Shown here: positions 49,245 to 59,640 of the stretch, piece by piece | Layout: each line of letters opens with the position of its first letter | How positions within the stretch are numbered: the stretch's first letter is position 1 | Assembly: GCF_001624705.1 (NCBI RefSeq) | Contig: NZ_JSEO01000012.1 | Span: forward strand, 122,198-186,197 | DNA: 64,000 nucleotides | DNA from: Marinomonas sp. SBI8L | GTDB taxonomy: Bacteria > Pseudomonadota > Gammaproteobacteria > Pseudomonadales > Marinomonadaceae | Direction of reading: 5' to 3' | Made by a program: the position numbers and the translations under genes | Notes under the pieces: model-generated | The model's input: only the letters and a program-made list of their open reading frames with translations | What the model was told of the DNA's origin: nothing | Databases searched by the model: none

Positions 49245-50627
49245 ATGGCTATTAGCTTATTTGATTTATTTAAAGTTGGTATCGGTCCATCTAGTTCACA
49301 CACTGTGGGTCCTATGGTTGCGGCTAATCAATTTGTCCACTTTCTTGACGATGAGAAACTCACACCTAAAGTGACACGCGTTATGTGTGAACTTTATGGA
49401 TCCCTTGGGGCAACAGGTAAAGGCCATGGTACAGGTAAAGCGGTACTAATGGGCTTAGAAGGTGAGCTTCCTGATTCTATTGACCCAGATACGGTTGATC
49501 CTAGAGTAGAAGCAATTGAATCAACTAAACAAATTAGTTTGAATGCTAAGCATAGCGTCGCTTTTGAACCCGCTACAGATTTGATTTATCACAGAATAGA
49601 TCGTCTTGATTTTCATGCTAACGGTATGACATTACGTGCCTATGATGAAACACAAACTTTGATTTGTGAAAAAACCTACTACTCGATTGGTGGTGGTTTC
49701 ATTGTTAATCAAAATGATCAAGGTGAAGTTGAGTTAGTTGAAGATGATACTCAGCTAGCTTATGAATTTCATAGCAGCGAAGAGCTTTTAAAGTTGTGTA
49801 AAGAGCACGATCTTAGCATTGCTCAAATCATGCTAGAAAATGAGAAAGCATGGCGCAGTGAAGAAGAAGTAAAAGCTAATATTCTTTCTATCTGGCAGGT
49901 GATGAAATCTTGCATAGATAAGGGGATTCAAACCGAAGGTATTTTGCCTGGCGGCTTAAAAGTTAAACGTCGTGCAGCAAGCCTTTACCAAGACCTCACG
50001 AAGAAAAATAAGATGGATATGATTACACCATCTTTAGGGGCAATGGATTGGGTTAACTTGTATGCCCTAGCGGTAAATGAAGAAAACGCAGGTGGTGGTC
50101 GTATTGTGACTGCGCCGACAAATGGTGCTGCTGGCATTATTCCAGCTGTACTTCATTATTACTGGGATTTCTGCCCTCGTTCAAATGAAGAAGGCATTAT
50201 TGATTTCTTTTTAACGGCTGCCGCAATTGGCCTGCTATTCAAAGAGAATGCTTCTATCTCTGGCGCTGAAGTGGGTTGCCAAGGGGAAGTAGGTTCAGCG
50301 TGCGCTATGGCAGCAGCAGGTTTAGCCGCAGCAACAGGTGGTTCACCTGAGCAAATTGAAAATGCGGCGGAAATTGGTATGGAACATAACTTGGGACTGA
50401 CATGTGACCCCATTGGTGGTCTGGTGCAGGTTCCTTGTATCGAACGTAATGCAATGGCTTCGGTTAAAGCGATTAACTCGGCGTCAATGGCACTTCGTGG
50501 TGATGGAACACACTATGTATCTCTGGATAAGGTAATAAAAACCATGCGAGATACAGGGCGTGATATGAATGATAAATATAAAGAAACTTCGCGAGGGGGA
50601 TTGGCTGTTAACGTTATTGAATGTTGA
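49245..50627 (+). CDS. sdaA: L-serine dehydratase, single-chain iron-sulfur type
   Basis: The 460-residue enzyme deaminates L-serine to pyruvate. It starts [20 protein letters not shown], the family hallmark, and has [16 protein letters not shown] and [15 protein letters not shown], whose cysteines bind the [4Fe-4S] cluster. Placed between gbcB and soxBDAG, it would consume serine made from the glycine released by sarcosine oxidation. E. coli SdaA and SdaB are equally similar in layout, so the symbol is nominal. Confidence 0.93.
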   Translation: MAISLFDLFKVGIGPSSSHTVGPMVAANQFVHFLDDEKLTPKVTRVMCELYGSLGATGKGHGTGKAVLMGLEGELPDSIDPDTVDPRVEAIESTKQISLNAKHSVAFEPATDLIYHRIDRLDFHANGMTLRAYDETQTLICEKTYYSIGGGFIVNQNDQGEVELVEDDTQLAYEFHSSEELLKLCKEHDLSIAQIMLENEKAWRSEEEVKANILSIWQVMKSCIDKGIQTEGILPGGLKVKRRAASLYQDLTKKNKMDMITPSLGAMDWVNLYALAVNEENAGGGRIVTAPTNGAAGIIPAVLHYYWDFCPRSNEEGIIDFFLTAAAIGLLFKENASISGAEVGCQGEVGSACAMAAAGLAAATGGSPEQIENAAEIGMEHNLGLTCDPIGGLVQVPCIERNAMASVKAINSASMALRGDGTHYVSLDKVIKTMRDTGRDMNDKYKETSRGGLAVNVIEC

Positions 50628-50713
50628 CGGGCGTTACCCTTTATTCCTAATAAAGTAGTTATTTAGCAGTTGATGGCAGTGAACAATATGGCAGCAATTT
50701 CTAGGGTGGTGAT

Positions 50714-51964
50714 ATGAAACGTTATTCAGTGTTTAGTCTTTTTAAGCATGCTCTAAGTCATCATGAAAATTGGCAAAGAGTTTGGCGTAATCCTAAACCA
50801 AAACAGGTTTATGATGTTGTCATTGTTGGTGGTGGTGGTCATGGTTTGGCAACTGCTTATTACCTAGCAAAAGAACATGGTATTACCAATGTTGCTGTAA
50901 TTGAGAAGGGCTACCTAGGTGGCGGTAATACCGCGCGTAATACCACCATTGTTCGCTCTAACTACTTATGGGATGAAGCTGCAAACTTGTATGAACATGC
51001 AATGAAGTTGTGGGAAGGTCTTAGCCAAGACCTTAACTACAACGTTATGTTCTCGCAACGCGGCGTATTAAATCTTGGGCATAACCTACAAGATATGCGT
51101 GATATCGAGCGACGTGTTAATGCTAACCGCTTAAATGGTATCGATGGTAGTGTTCTTAATGCTGCCCAAGTAAAAGAAATTTGTCCGTTACTGGACTGTT
51201 CAGACAATGCGCGTTACCCAGTGTTAGGGGCATCTTGGCAGCCAAGAGCTGGTGTTGCTCGTCATGATGCCGTTGCTTGGGGTTTTGCTCGTGCTGCTGA
51301 TGCGCTAGGTGTTGATCTAATTCAACAGACAGAAGTGACGGGTATTCGCCGCCATGAAGGCGCAGTTTGTGGTGTTGAAACCAACAATGGTTTTATCGCT
51401 GCGAAAAAAGTGGCCTGTGTTGCTTCTGGTAACTCTTCTGAACTTGCTCGTATGGTTGGTTTAGAGCTTCCTCTAGAAAGTCACCCTCTACAAGCCTGTG
51501 TATCTGAACCGATTAAACCGATTATTGATACGGTTGTAATGTCGAATGCGGTACATGGCTACATGAGTCAATCAGACAAAGGTGATTTGGTTATTGGTGC
51601 TGGTATCGACTCTTATAATGGTTATGGTCAACGTGGATCATTCCAAGGTATTGAGCATACTTTAGCTGCCATTTGTGAGCTTTTCCCTGATGTTCGACGT
51701 GTACGTATGAACCGCGCTTGGGGTGGTATCGTTGATACGACACCTGATGCTTGCCCAATCATTAGTAAAACATCTGTACCTGGTTTGTATTTTAACTGTG
51801 GCTGGGGCACAGGTGGCTTCAAAGCGACACCTGGCTCAGGTAACGTTTTTGCGCACACGATTGCGCATGATGACCCACATCCACTGGCAAAAGCTTTCTC
51901 TATTGATCGCTTTAATTCTGGTTTCTTAATTGACGAACACGGCGCTGCCGGCGTTGCCCACTAG
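50714..51964 (+). CDS. soxB: Sarcosine oxidase beta subunit
   Basis: SoxB is the FAD- and FMN-binding catalytic subunit that oxidises sarcosine to glycine. The 416-residue protein has the start [20 protein letters not shown], a DAO-type Rossmann motif [18 protein letters not shown] (about 37-54) and the C-terminal [17 protein letters not shown]. It is first of four tightly packed sox genes. Confidence 0.95.
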   Translation: MKRYSVFSLFKHALSHHENWQRVWRNPKPKQVYDVVIVGGGGHGLATAYYLAKEHGITNVAVIEKGYLGGGNTARNTTIVRSNYLWDEAANLYEHAMKLWEGLSQDLNYNVMFSQRGVLNLGHNLQDMRDIERRVNANRLNGIDGSVLNAAQVKEICPLLDCSDNARYPVLGASWQPRAGVARHDAVAWGFARAADALGVDLIQQTEVTGIRRHEGAVCGVETNNGFIAAKKVACVASGNSSELARMVGLELPLESHPLQACVSEPIKPIIDTVVMSNAVHGYMSQSDKGDLVIGAGIDSYNGYGQRGSFQGIEHTLAAICELFPDVRRVRMNRAWGGIVDTTPDACPIISKTSVPGLYFNCGWGTGGFKATPGSGNVFAHTIAHDDPHPLAKAFSIDRFNSGFLIDEHGAAGVAH

Positions 51965-51975
51965 GAGGTATTCTT

Positions 51976-52272
51976 ATGTTGCATATCTTTTGTCCTCATT
52001 GTCAGGAATATCGTGAGGAAGATGAATTTCATTACCGTGGACAGGCGCATATTGTGCGTCCTAAAGATCCAGAAGCGTTAACGGATGAAGAGTGGGGAAG
52101 TTACTTATTTTTTAGAAAGAACCCGAAGGGCATTCATCACGAACTTTGGTATCACACCACCGGATGTCGTCAATTTTTTAATGTTACCCGTGACACGGTA
52201 ACTTACAAAATTCATGAAAGTTATAAAATAGGTGAAGAGCCTGCAGTGAAAAGTGAGGGCGACGTAACATGA
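51976..52272 (+). CDS. soxD: Sarcosine oxidase delta subunit
   Basis: The 98-residue zinc-binding subunit has HIFCPHCQEYREEDEFHYRGQ at the N-terminus, with the CxxC pair, and WYHTTGCRQFFN later. A very strong AGGAGG precedes it. Its stop overlaps the soxA start by 4 bases. Confidence 0.95.
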   Translation: MLHIFCPHCQEYREEDEFHYRGQAHIVRPKDPEALTDEEWGSYLFFRKNPKGIHHELWYHTTGCRQFFNVTRDTVTYKIHESYKIGEEPAVKSEGDVT

Positions 52273-55200
52273 GTCAGAACAAACGCTTAGCCAGTGGCGG
52301 TCGTATTGATCGTAAAAAAGTCATTAACTTTAGTTTTGACGGAAAATCATATAAGGGTTTTGAAGGGGATACACTTGCTTCAGCCTTGTTAGCTAACGGT
52401 GTCGATATTATTGCCCGTAGTTTTAAATATTCTCGTCCTCGTGGTATCACAGGGCATGGTAGCGAAGAGCCAAATGGGGTTATTCAGTTAGGCACTGGCG
52501 CATCTACCATTCCCAATGTTAGAGCAACTCAACAGGAGTTGTATGCAGGCCTTGTCGCAAACCCAGTTGCAGGTTGGCCAAGTGTTAACTTTGATTTGAT
52601 GGCTACGCTTGGAAAAGCAGGTGCCATGATGCCTCCTGGTTTTTACTACAAAACCTTTATGTACCCGCAAAAATTGTGGATGACATACGAGCACTTTATT
52701 CGTAAAGCGGCAGGTTTAGGTAAAGCCCCGACAGCACCAGATCCAGATACTTACGACAAAATTAATCATCATTGTGATGTGATGATTGTTGGTGCAGGTC
52801 CGGCTGGCCTTTCTGCGGCACTTGCTGCTGCAAAAACAGGCGCGCGAGTTATCATTGCTGATGAACAAAACGAAATGGGTGGTAGCCTACTTAGCACGAC
52901 CCAAACAATTGATGGTGCTCCTGCAAGCCAATGGCTGCAAGATACAATTGAAACACTAGAAGACTATTCAAATGTGATTGTACTGCCTCGCAGTACGGTT
53001 ATGGGATATTACGATCATAACTTCTTGGTTGTGATTGAGCGTCGTACAGACCATCTTGGTGAGATTTCTCCAAGAGGGGCTCGTCAGCGTATGCATCGTG
53101 TCCGTGCGAAACAAGTTATCTTGGCACCAGGCGCACAAGAGCGACCTTTGATCTTTGCTAACAATGATATTCCTGGGGTGATGCTAGCTTCGTCTATTAG
53201 TGTTTACCTAAATCGTTATGCAGTCGCTCCTGGTAATGCTTTAGTAGTATCGACAGCAAACGACTCCGGCTATCAAGCTGCAATTGATTGGCATAAAGCC
53301 GGCCGTAAAGTAATCGGTATTGCTGATAGCCGCGCTGAATCAAATGGCGAACTGGTTGAAGAAGCTAAAAAGTTAGGTCTTAAGATCTGGTTCTCACATG
53401 CTGTTATTGAAGCAAAAGGTAGCCGTCGTGTTTATGCTGCGACTGTGGCACCAATTAATGCGGAAGGTACACAAGTAACCGGCGCTAGCCAGAATTATGA
53501 TTGCGATATTATTGCAACGTCTGGTGGTTGGAGCCCTGTTGTACATCTGAGTTGCCACACAGGAGCTCGCCCAGTATGGAACGATGACATTATCGGATTC
53601 TTACCTGGTAAAACGGTACAGAAGCAACATTGTGTAGGCTCCCTAATGGGACAACATCAACTACACGACACTTTTGAGCAAGGCCTAGCAACCGGTGCAC
53701 AAGCGGCATGTGAAGCCGGTTTTGGTGATGGTTCTAACTCAATTAAAGTACCGAGTGTTGATCTTGTTAAAACAGGACAAGCTCAGGCGCTATTCTTAGT
53801 ACCGCACTCTAAGTCAGTGAGTCGCGCACCTAAGCAGTTTGTTGATATGCAAAACGATGTAACTGCGGCGGGTATTGAGCTGGCGACACGTGAAGGCTTT
53901 GAGTCGATTGAACATGTTAAACGTTATACAGCGTTAGGCTTTGGTACTGACCAAGGTAAGTTGGGTAACATTAATGGTATGGCTGTTGCTGCTCAGTCTT
54001 TGAATAAGACCATCGCAGAAACAGGGACAACGATTTTTCGTCCATCTTATACACCAACAACTTTTGGTGCGATTGCTGGACGTGATACAGACAGTTTGTT
54101 TGATCCTATTCGTTATACAGCAATGCAGTCTTGGCATGAAGCTAACGGCGCCTTGTTTGAGGATGTGGGCCAATGGAAACGTCCTTGGTATTTCCCTAAG
54201 CCTGGTGAAACCATGCAACAAACATTGGATCGTGAATGTTTAGCAACGCGTAACAGTGTGGGCATATTAGATGCCTCTACACTTGGTAAGATTGATATCC
54301 AAGGTAAAGATGCGCGTGAATTCTTAAACCGTGTTTATACCAATGCTTGGAGCAAGTTAGCAGTCGGTAAATGTCGTTATGGTCTTATGCTGAAAGAAGA
54401 TGGCATGATCATGGATGACGGTGTGACCTCTTGTATTGCCGATGATCATTTCATTCTAACCACCACAACGGGTGGTGCGGCTAATGTACTTGAGTGGCTA
54501 GAACTCTGGCATCAAACAGAGTGGCCTGAACTAGAAGTTTATATGACATCAGTGACAGACCACTGGTCAACCATGACTATTTCTGGTCCTAACTCTCGCA
54601 AAGTATTAGCGAAAGTATGTGATGATATTGATCTTGATAAAGATAGCTTTAAGTTCATGGATTGGCGTAGCGGTACCGTGGCGGGTGTTAAATCTCGTGT
54701 CTTCCGTATCAGTTTCACTGGTGAGCTTTCTTACGAGATTAACGTTCAAGCAAATCATGGTTTGCACGTTTGGGAAGCTATCATGGAAGCGGGTAAAGAG
54801 TTTGATATTACCCCTTACGGTACTGAGACAATGCACGTATTACGTGCTGAAAAAGGCTTTATCATTGTCGGTCAAGACACAGATGGGTCTGTTACGCCAC
54901 AAGATATGGATATGAGCTGGTGTATTGGTAAGAATAAAGAGTTCAGCTTTATTGGTAAGCGCTCCTTTACTCGACCTGATACGTCACGTACAGATCGTAA
55001 GCAATTTGTTGGCCTTAAGCCGAAAGATGCTAACGTTATTTTGCCAGAAGGTGCTCAAGCTGTTCGTAATCCGAATGAGAGTATCCCTATGACAATGGTA
55101 GGGCATGTGACTTCAAGTTATTACAGTGCGGTATTAGGCCATAGTTTTGCGTTGGCTGTAATTAAAGATGGTCATAACCGTAAAGGCGAGTCTGTTTACT

Positions 55201-55286
55201 TCCCGTTAGCAGATGGTCGCACCATTGAAGCTGAAATTACTGACTATGTTTTCTATGATGCCAAAGGGGAGAAACAGCATGTCTAA
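52269..55286 (+). CDS. soxA: Sarcosine oxidase alpha subunit
   Basis: The 1005-residue subunit has an N-terminal ferredoxin-like region (residues about 10-100), an NAD-binding module starting VMIVGAGPAGLSAALAAA (about 173-190), and a C-terminal aminomethyltransferase (GcvT-like) part that moves the methyl carbon to tetrahydrofolate. It is full length. Overlaps on both sides (4 bases with soxD, 8 with soxG) indicate coupled translation. Confidence 0.95.
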   Translation: MSQNKRLASGGRIDRKKVINFSFDGKSYKGFEGDTLASALLANGVDIIARSFKYSRPRGITGHGSEEPNGVIQLGTGASTIPNVRATQQELYAGLVANPVAGWPSVNFDLMATLGKAGAMMPPGFYYKTFMYPQKLWMTYEHFIRKAAGLGKAPTAPDPDTYDKINHHCDVMIVGAGPAGLSAALAAAKTGARVIIADEQNEMGGSLLSTTQTIDGAPASQWLQDTIETLEDYSNVIVLPRSTVMGYYDHNFLVVIERRTDHLGEISPRGARQRMHRVRAKQVILAPGAQERPLIFANNDIPGVMLASSISVYLNRYAVAPGNALVVSTANDSGYQAAIDWHKAGRKVIGIADSRAESNGELVEEAKKLGLKIWFSHAVIEAKGSRRVYAATVAPINAEGTQVTGASQNYDCDIIATSGGWSPVVHLSCHTGARPVWNDDIIGFLPGKTVQKQHCVGSLMGQHQLHDTFEQGLATGAQAACEAGFGDGSNSIKVPSVDLVKTGQAQALFLVPHSKSVSRAPKQFVDMQNDVTAAGIELATREGFESIEHVKRYTALGFGTDQGKLGNINGMAVAAQSLNKTIAETGTTIFRPSYTPTTFGAIAGRDTDSLFDPIRYTAMQSWHEANGALFEDVGQWKRPWYFPKPGETMQQTLDRECLATRNSVGILDASTLGKIDIQGKDAREFLNRVYTNAWSKLAVGKCRYGLMLKEDGMIMDDGVTSCIADDHFILTTTTGGAANVLEWLELWHQTEWPELEVYMTSVTDHWSTMTISGPNSRKVLAKVCDDIDLDKDSFKFMDWRSGTVAGVKSRVFRISFTGELSYEINVQANHGLHVWEAIMEAGKEFDITPYGTETMHVLRAEKGFIIVGQDTDGSVTPQDMDMSWCIGKNKEFSFIGKRSFTRPDTSRTDRKQFVGLKPKDANVILPEGAQAVRNPNESIPMTMVGHVTSSYYSAVLGHSFALAVIKDGHNRKGESVYFPLADGRTIEAEITDYVFYDAKGEKQHV

Positions 55287-55872
55287 TGTCAATGTTAAAG
55301 TTAGGCCTGATACACCACTGGCTCATATTAGTTTTCCGTCTGCAAAGCAAGGTGGTGTTACTTTTCAAGAGCGTGGGTTTTATGGCCACCTAACGCTACG
55401 TGGTAATAGTGGTGATGCTGGTTTTGTTTCATCTGTCGAAGAGATTTTAGGCTTAAGCCTGCCAGTGAAAGCGCTAAGTTCAGCGAGCAATGCGGATGTT
55501 TCTATTCATTGGATCAGTCCAAATGAGTGGCTAATTATCAGTGCTAAAGGTGATGAAGCTGAATTAGAAGCTAACTTACGCGCTAAGTTAACAGGCCACT
55601 TCTCTGTCGTGGATGTTTCTGGAGGTCAAACTGTGTTTGAGCTTTCAGGCGATGATGTGATCACCTTGATGAAAAAGAGCTGTGGTTATGATGTTGAAGC
55701 TGAATTACCAGTGGGTAAAACAGTAACGACACATTTTGCTAAAGCTAGTGTGGTGATGAATCGACTTGATGAGAAGTGTTTTATGTTAGTGGTTCGTCGT
55801 AGTTTTTCTGACTATGTGTGGCGTTGGATTGAAGATTCAAGCCAAGAATTCGGACTTGTCATTAAACTGTAA
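55279..55872 (+). CDS. soxG: Sarcosine oxidase gamma subunit
   Basis: I place the start at ATG 55279, overlapping the soxA stop; upstream in-frame ATGs lie deep in soxA and give a non-homologous extension. The 197-residue product is the small gamma subunit, with ISPNEWLIIS and the GcvT-like VVDVSGGQTVFELSG segment. It closes the sox operon. Confidence 0.93.
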   Translation: MSNVNVKVRPDTPLAHISFPSAKQGGVTFQERGFYGHLTLRGNSGDAGFVSSVEEILGLSLPVKALSSASNADVSIHWISPNEWLIISAKGDEAELEANLRAKLTGHFSVVDVSGGQTVFELSGDDVITLMKKSCGYDVEAELPVGKTVTTHFAKASVVMNRLDEKCFMLVVRRSFSDYVWRWIEDSSQEFGLVIKL

Positions 55873-56221
55873 CAAAAGATTCATATATTAGTCACACTTT
55901 TGAAGCATTTAAAATTGCGTCTAATATTATGTGATTGATTATAATGTAAATTTTATGATCAGACTTCAAAAGAGGCCTAAATTGGCCTCTTTTTTTATGT
56001 CATAAACATGTAGTAAACAAAGGTTCTAACGCTTTTTATCTGTTTTTGCTCAGTGTAGAATTGCCGCCGTTACAATTTCATGACGAATTTGTTTCAGCCC
56101 AATATAAATGCCAAAGATTCAATATCGATTGCATGGATTGCGACCTTAATAAGCCAAGGTCGAAACTGATATTGAGAATAATGACTTTGGTACCATTTAA
56201 TTTAAATAGAGAAGACCCAGA
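55873..56221 (+). promoter_or_regulatory. soxG-pit spacer with terminator and Pho-box-like repeat
   Basis: This 349-base spacer holds the sox terminator (55968-55996) and, right after it, two 11-base direct repeats ATGTCATAAAC and ATGTAGTAAAC (55997-56018) that resemble a PhoB box (CTGTCAT repeated every 11 bases). About 200 bases of leader follow to pit. A 67-codon reading frame inside it is not credible. Confidence 0.5.
55968..55996 (+). terminator. Intrinsic terminator of the sox operon
   Basis: AAAAGAGGCC (55968-55977) pairs with GGCCTCTTTT (55984-55993), followed by further Ts. Confidence 0.92.
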
Positions 56222-57802
56222 ATGGATCGTGCAAAATCAAATTCTGTAACAACTAACTCGTCACTTCTTGGAAGTGATCTTGTTCGTCTAATTATTGCTG
56301 TTGCCTTTGTGGTAGCAACAGGTTTCTATGCCTCAATGAATGGCGAGAGTATCTCAAACGTTTCTATTCTAGCAATTGCTGCTGCAATTGGTGCCTATAT
56401 GGCACTGAACATTGGTGCTAATGATGTAGCGAACAATGTTGGCCCAGCGGTAGGCTCACAAGCTCTAAGCATGACAGGCGCTATTTTGATCGCCGCTATA
56501 TTTGAAGCATCTGGTGCTTTGATTGCTGGTGGTAGTGTTGTTAGTACCATCAAAAAAGGAATTATTAACCCGAATGCCATTGCTGATAGTGCAACCTTTA
56601 TTTGGGTAATGATGGCCGCTTTATTAGCTGGCGCAACTTGGCTTAACCTAGCAACTTATCTAGGAGCACCTGTTTCTACGACTCACTCTATTGTGGGTGG
56701 TGTGTTAGGTGCTGGTATTGCTGCTGGTGGTTGGGGAATTGCTAACTGGGGGCAAATGTCTATGATTGCTGCTAGTTGGGTTATTTCACCTGTATTAGGC
56801 GGACTTATTGCAGCTTCATTCCTTATTTATATAAAACGATCTGTTACATATCAAAACGACATGATTGCTGCTGCTCGCAAGGTCGTGCCTCTATTGGTTG
56901 CTTTGATGGTTTGGGCTTTCTCTACTTACCTAATCATGAAAGGCCTTAAGAAAATTTGGAAAACAGATATTGTTACTGCTGCAATGCTTGGTTTTGCGAT
57001 TGCAACAGGTGCTTATTTATTTGTTCGTCCGATCGTAGCGAAAGCGTCTGCCAGCCTGAAGAATCATAAAGACAGTGTTAACAGTTTATTTACTATTCCT
57101 CTGATTATTTCTGCTGCACTACTAAGTTTTGCACACGGTGCTAACGATGTTGCTAACGCAATTGGGCCGCTGGCTGCGATTAACGATGCACTAATGTCTG
57201 GTGGTATTTCTAGTAAGGCAACGATTCCATTATGGATCATGTTAGTGGGTGGTATTGGTATTGCGTTTGGTCTAGCGCTTTATGGCCCTAAACTGATTCG
57301 TACTGTTGGCTCGGAAATTACTGAACTAGATAAAACTCGTGCTTTCTGTATCGCGATGGCTGCTGCTATCACTGTAATCATTGCTTCTCAGCTTGGCTTA
57401 CCTGTGAGTTCTACTCATATTGCGGTTGGTGGTATCTTTGGTGTGGGCTTCCTACGTGAATACCTTAAAAAGTCATATGAGAAAAAACTGGCTGAAATCA
57501 TTGAACACTCAGAAGATGCTGGTCATGACAAAGATGAAACGAATAGCTTTGTTACGCGCTTTGAAGCGGCTGATGTGGAAGGTAAACGTGCAATCTTACG
57601 TGAACTTAAGCAACTTAGAGATGATTCACCTATCTCTAAGAAAGAGCGTAAAGGTCTGAAGAAAGCAACTAAACAAGAACTAGTTAAACGTTCTGCTCTA
57701 TTTAAAATCGCAGCAGCATGGGTTATCACTGTTCCTGCATCAGGCTGTCTAGCAGCTATATTGTTCTACATGCTTGTTGGTTTTAACCATATTAATGGTT
57801 AA
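56222..57802 (+). CDS. pit: Pit-family inorganic phosphate transporter
   Basis: The 526-residue membrane protein has about ten helices and the duplicated Pit motif: GANDVANNVGPAVGS (about 60-74) and GANDVANAIGPLAA (about 306-319), plus two STTHS/SSTHI half-site motifs. It carries metal-phosphate into the cell with protons or sodium. A charged cytoplasmic insert lies at about 415-490, before the last helix. No pho gene adjoins. Confidence 0.93.
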   Translation: MDRAKSNSVTTNSSLLGSDLVRLIIAVAFVVATGFYASMNGESISNVSILAIAAAIGAYMALNIGANDVANNVGPAVGSQALSMTGAILIAAIFEASGALIAGGSVVSTIKKGIINPNAIADSATFIWVMMAALLAGATWLNLATYLGAPVSTTHSIVGGVLGAGIAAGGWGIANWGQMSMIAASWVISPVLGGLIAASFLIYIKRSVTYQNDMIAAARKVVPLLVALMVWAFSTYLIMKGLKKIWKTDIVTAAMLGFAIATGAYLFVRPIVAKASASLKNHKDSVNSLFTIPLIISAALLSFAHGANDVANAIGPLAAINDALMSGGISSKATIPLWIMLVGGIGIAFGLALYGPKLIRTVGSEITELDKTRAFCIAMAAAITVIIASQLGLPVSSTHIAVGGIFGVGFLREYLKKSYEKKLAEIIEHSEDAGHDKDETNSFVTRFEAADVEGKRAILRELKQLRDDSPISKKERKGLKKATKQELVKRSALFKIAAAWVITVPASGCLAAILFYMLVGFNHING

Positions 57803-57821
57803 TTTTTCCAAGTAGTCATTG

Positions 57822-57848
57822 AAAGGCCAGCTTATGCTGGCCTTTTTT
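57822..57848 (+). terminator. Intrinsic terminator after pit
   Basis: AAAGGCCAGC (57822-57831) pairs with GCTGGCCTTT (57836-57845) around TTAT, followed by Ts. Confidence 0.92.
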
Positions 57849-57943
57849 GTAACTAAGTTTAGCGGAATGATATAAACTGAAGGGTAGTGTAAACAAAGTT
57901 ACACTCAGTTTTCTTGTTTTTACGATTTTGAGTTAAGTCATTT

Positions 57944-58660
57944 ATGGATAATCTGCTAATCATAGTCACCTTTGTACTCTTTGTGTCAATTCTAATTATT
58001 GGTTCACAATTAGCTCGTATTATCGGTGCACGCAGAAGAGCGCAATTATTAGCGGATAATTTATTGCAGAAACGCTGTGATCGTATTGCTGGCATTTTAC
58101 ATTTAATTTCTGATCGTTATATGCCGATTCAAACTAAGATGATTCTGACAGAGTTTCTGATAAGTGGTTTGACTCACTTACAGAAGATGAACAAAAAAGA
58201 GAGCCATGAAGCGACGCTGAATGAAATGACTCACGTAGCCAGTTTAATGAAAGCAGGGAAATATACGCTTAACCTAGAAAGAGTGTCTTCTAAGGCTCAT
58301 CTAGATAAGGTCAATGAAGGCTTGACCGTGCTACCCACTTTTTTAAAAGGTTTAACGACGCAAGGACAGCTTGATAAAGGGATTGCCCTTAAACAAGTTG
58401 AACAAATCCGCTTTATGAGGCAGTTAGCGACAACTGATTTTTTATCTCACATTGCTCAGCAGGATTTGGATGCAGATAGGTTAAGCCAAGCTAGGGAGAG
58501 GTATTTGAGTGCTTTGGCTGGTTTAGAAAAATTTGTATCAGTTGAAAGTTCAAAAGAGGAAATTGAAAAGTTGCAATATAAAATAAGTCGATTGGATCAA
58601 AAATTGCATACTATGATGAAAGCTCAAAAACAAGAACATACAGCGACTAGGTCAAACTAA
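57944..58660 (+). CDS. Uncharacterised membrane-anchored helical protein, first of a pair
   Basis: I do not recognise a named family. The 238-residue protein has one N-terminal membrane helix (about residues 4-24), then a basic patch (ARRRAQ) that suggests a cytoplasmic body, then helices to the end, with a coiled-coil-like C-terminus (about 203-228). Around residue 59 it has RYMPIQTKMILTEFL, which lines up with a similar segment in the next gene. The two are close, in the same orientation, with the same layout. Confidence 0.8.
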   Translation: MDNLLIIVTFVLFVSILIIGSQLARIIGARRRAQLLADNLLQKRCDRIAGILHLISDRYMPIQTKMILTEFLISGLTHLQKMNKKESHEATLNEMTHVASLMKAGKYTLNLERVSSKAHLDKVNEGLTVLPTFLKGLTTQGQLDKGIALKQVEQIRFMRQLATTDFLSHIAQQDLDADRLSQARERYLSALAGLEKFVSVESSKEEIEKLQYKISRLDQKLHTMMKAQKQEHTATRSN

Positions 58661-58741
58661 AGGCTTAACTTAGGAACTGATAACAAAAATGGTGAGATTT
58701 AAGATTATGCTATTGTTACTGTCAATCGTCAGAGGCTTCTA

Positions 58742-59521
58742 ATGTCTTCATTTATTATCATTGGATTATTAGTTGTTGGTATTGGCTTTATAGGCTTTGT
58801 CGTAACCTTGCAGATGAAGGAGCAAGCTAGGTTAGAGAAGTTAAGAAAAGTCGCTATGCTGAATAATCAAACACGACAAGTGCGTCATTATCTTGATGAC
58901 TTACCTCCTCAGTATCAACCAAAAGATATGCGACTTTGGCTCTACTCTCGTTTAGTGGGCATCCATGATGAGTTAATGAAACTCGCTCCAGATGAGAAAC
59001 TTGCTAAACGTAGAGGGCATGTGGTTGAAGAAATGGAAAAGTTTCAAACTAGCAAGCAAAGGCGCAAGGCAAAGCCCATCAATGATGAGTTATTGATTAT
59101 TAATATTCGTCGTTTGTTGGACTCTTTCTTTACCTTTATTCAGCAATCTAAAGAAGATAAAAAACTCGATCCAGATTCCTTCCATAAATATGGACAACTT
59201 ATTGGTTTTTATCGTTATAAGTTGAATGCAGATCACAAGGCCTACCAAGCTCGCCAATTTTTTTTAACGGGTAAGTTACAAGAAGCCGTTGATATGTATC
59301 GTACTGCCGCAGGTGAGTTAGAAGAAATTGAAGAAACACCAGAAGCAAAAGAGGCCATGAATAAATACAATTCAGCGGCGGATGAAATAGAAAGTGATCT
59401 TAAGTTACAGCAACAAGAAGCTGAAGCTGCGGCTGAAGATCAAGAGGAAGAAGACGGCCTTGATGATGAGTGGAACAAGTTCATCGAAGAGGGGGAGTTT
59501 ACTAAGAAAAAAACCTTCTAA
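58742..59521 (+). CDS. Uncharacterised membrane-anchored helical protein, second of a pair
   Basis: The 259-residue protein has an N-terminal membrane helix (about 3-23), a basic region, then helices with a segment QYQPKDMRLWLYSRL matching the first gene and a TPR-like stretch FFLTGKLQEAVDMYRTAAGE (about 177-196). The C-terminus is strikingly acidic (EDQEEEDGLDDE) and ends TKKKTF. It looks like a diverged tandem duplicate of the gene at 57944. Function unknown. Confidence 0.8.
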   Translation: MSSFIIIGLLVVGIGFIGFVVTLQMKEQARLEKLRKVAMLNNQTRQVRHYLDDLPPQYQPKDMRLWLYSRLVGIHDELMKLAPDEKLAKRRGHVVEEMEKFQTSKQRRKAKPINDELLIINIRRLLDSFFTFIQQSKEDKKLDPDSFHKYGQLIGFYRYKLNADHKAYQARQFFLTGKLQEAVDMYRTAAGELEEIEETPEAKEAMNKYNSAADEIESDLKLQQQEAEAAAEDQEEEDGLDDEWNKFIEEGEFTKKKTF

Positions 59522-59640
59522 CTCTGTATGTTTCTTTAAGTACAACAGCCTAAAATTATTTAGTTTCCCTAACTAACTAGTATTGATTTTTCAGGACTTG
59601 CATGAGACCTTAGCCTTGTTAATTTACCTATGAGGCTAAT

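Noticed and set aside
55213-55278. Upstream ATGs for soxG
   Set aside because: They are deep in soxA and give an extension unlike SoxG; ATG 55279 overlaps the soxA stop.
56046-56249. 67-codon reading frame before pit
   Set aside because: It overlaps the pit start, has no ribosome-binding site and shows no protein-like composition; it is leader DNA.
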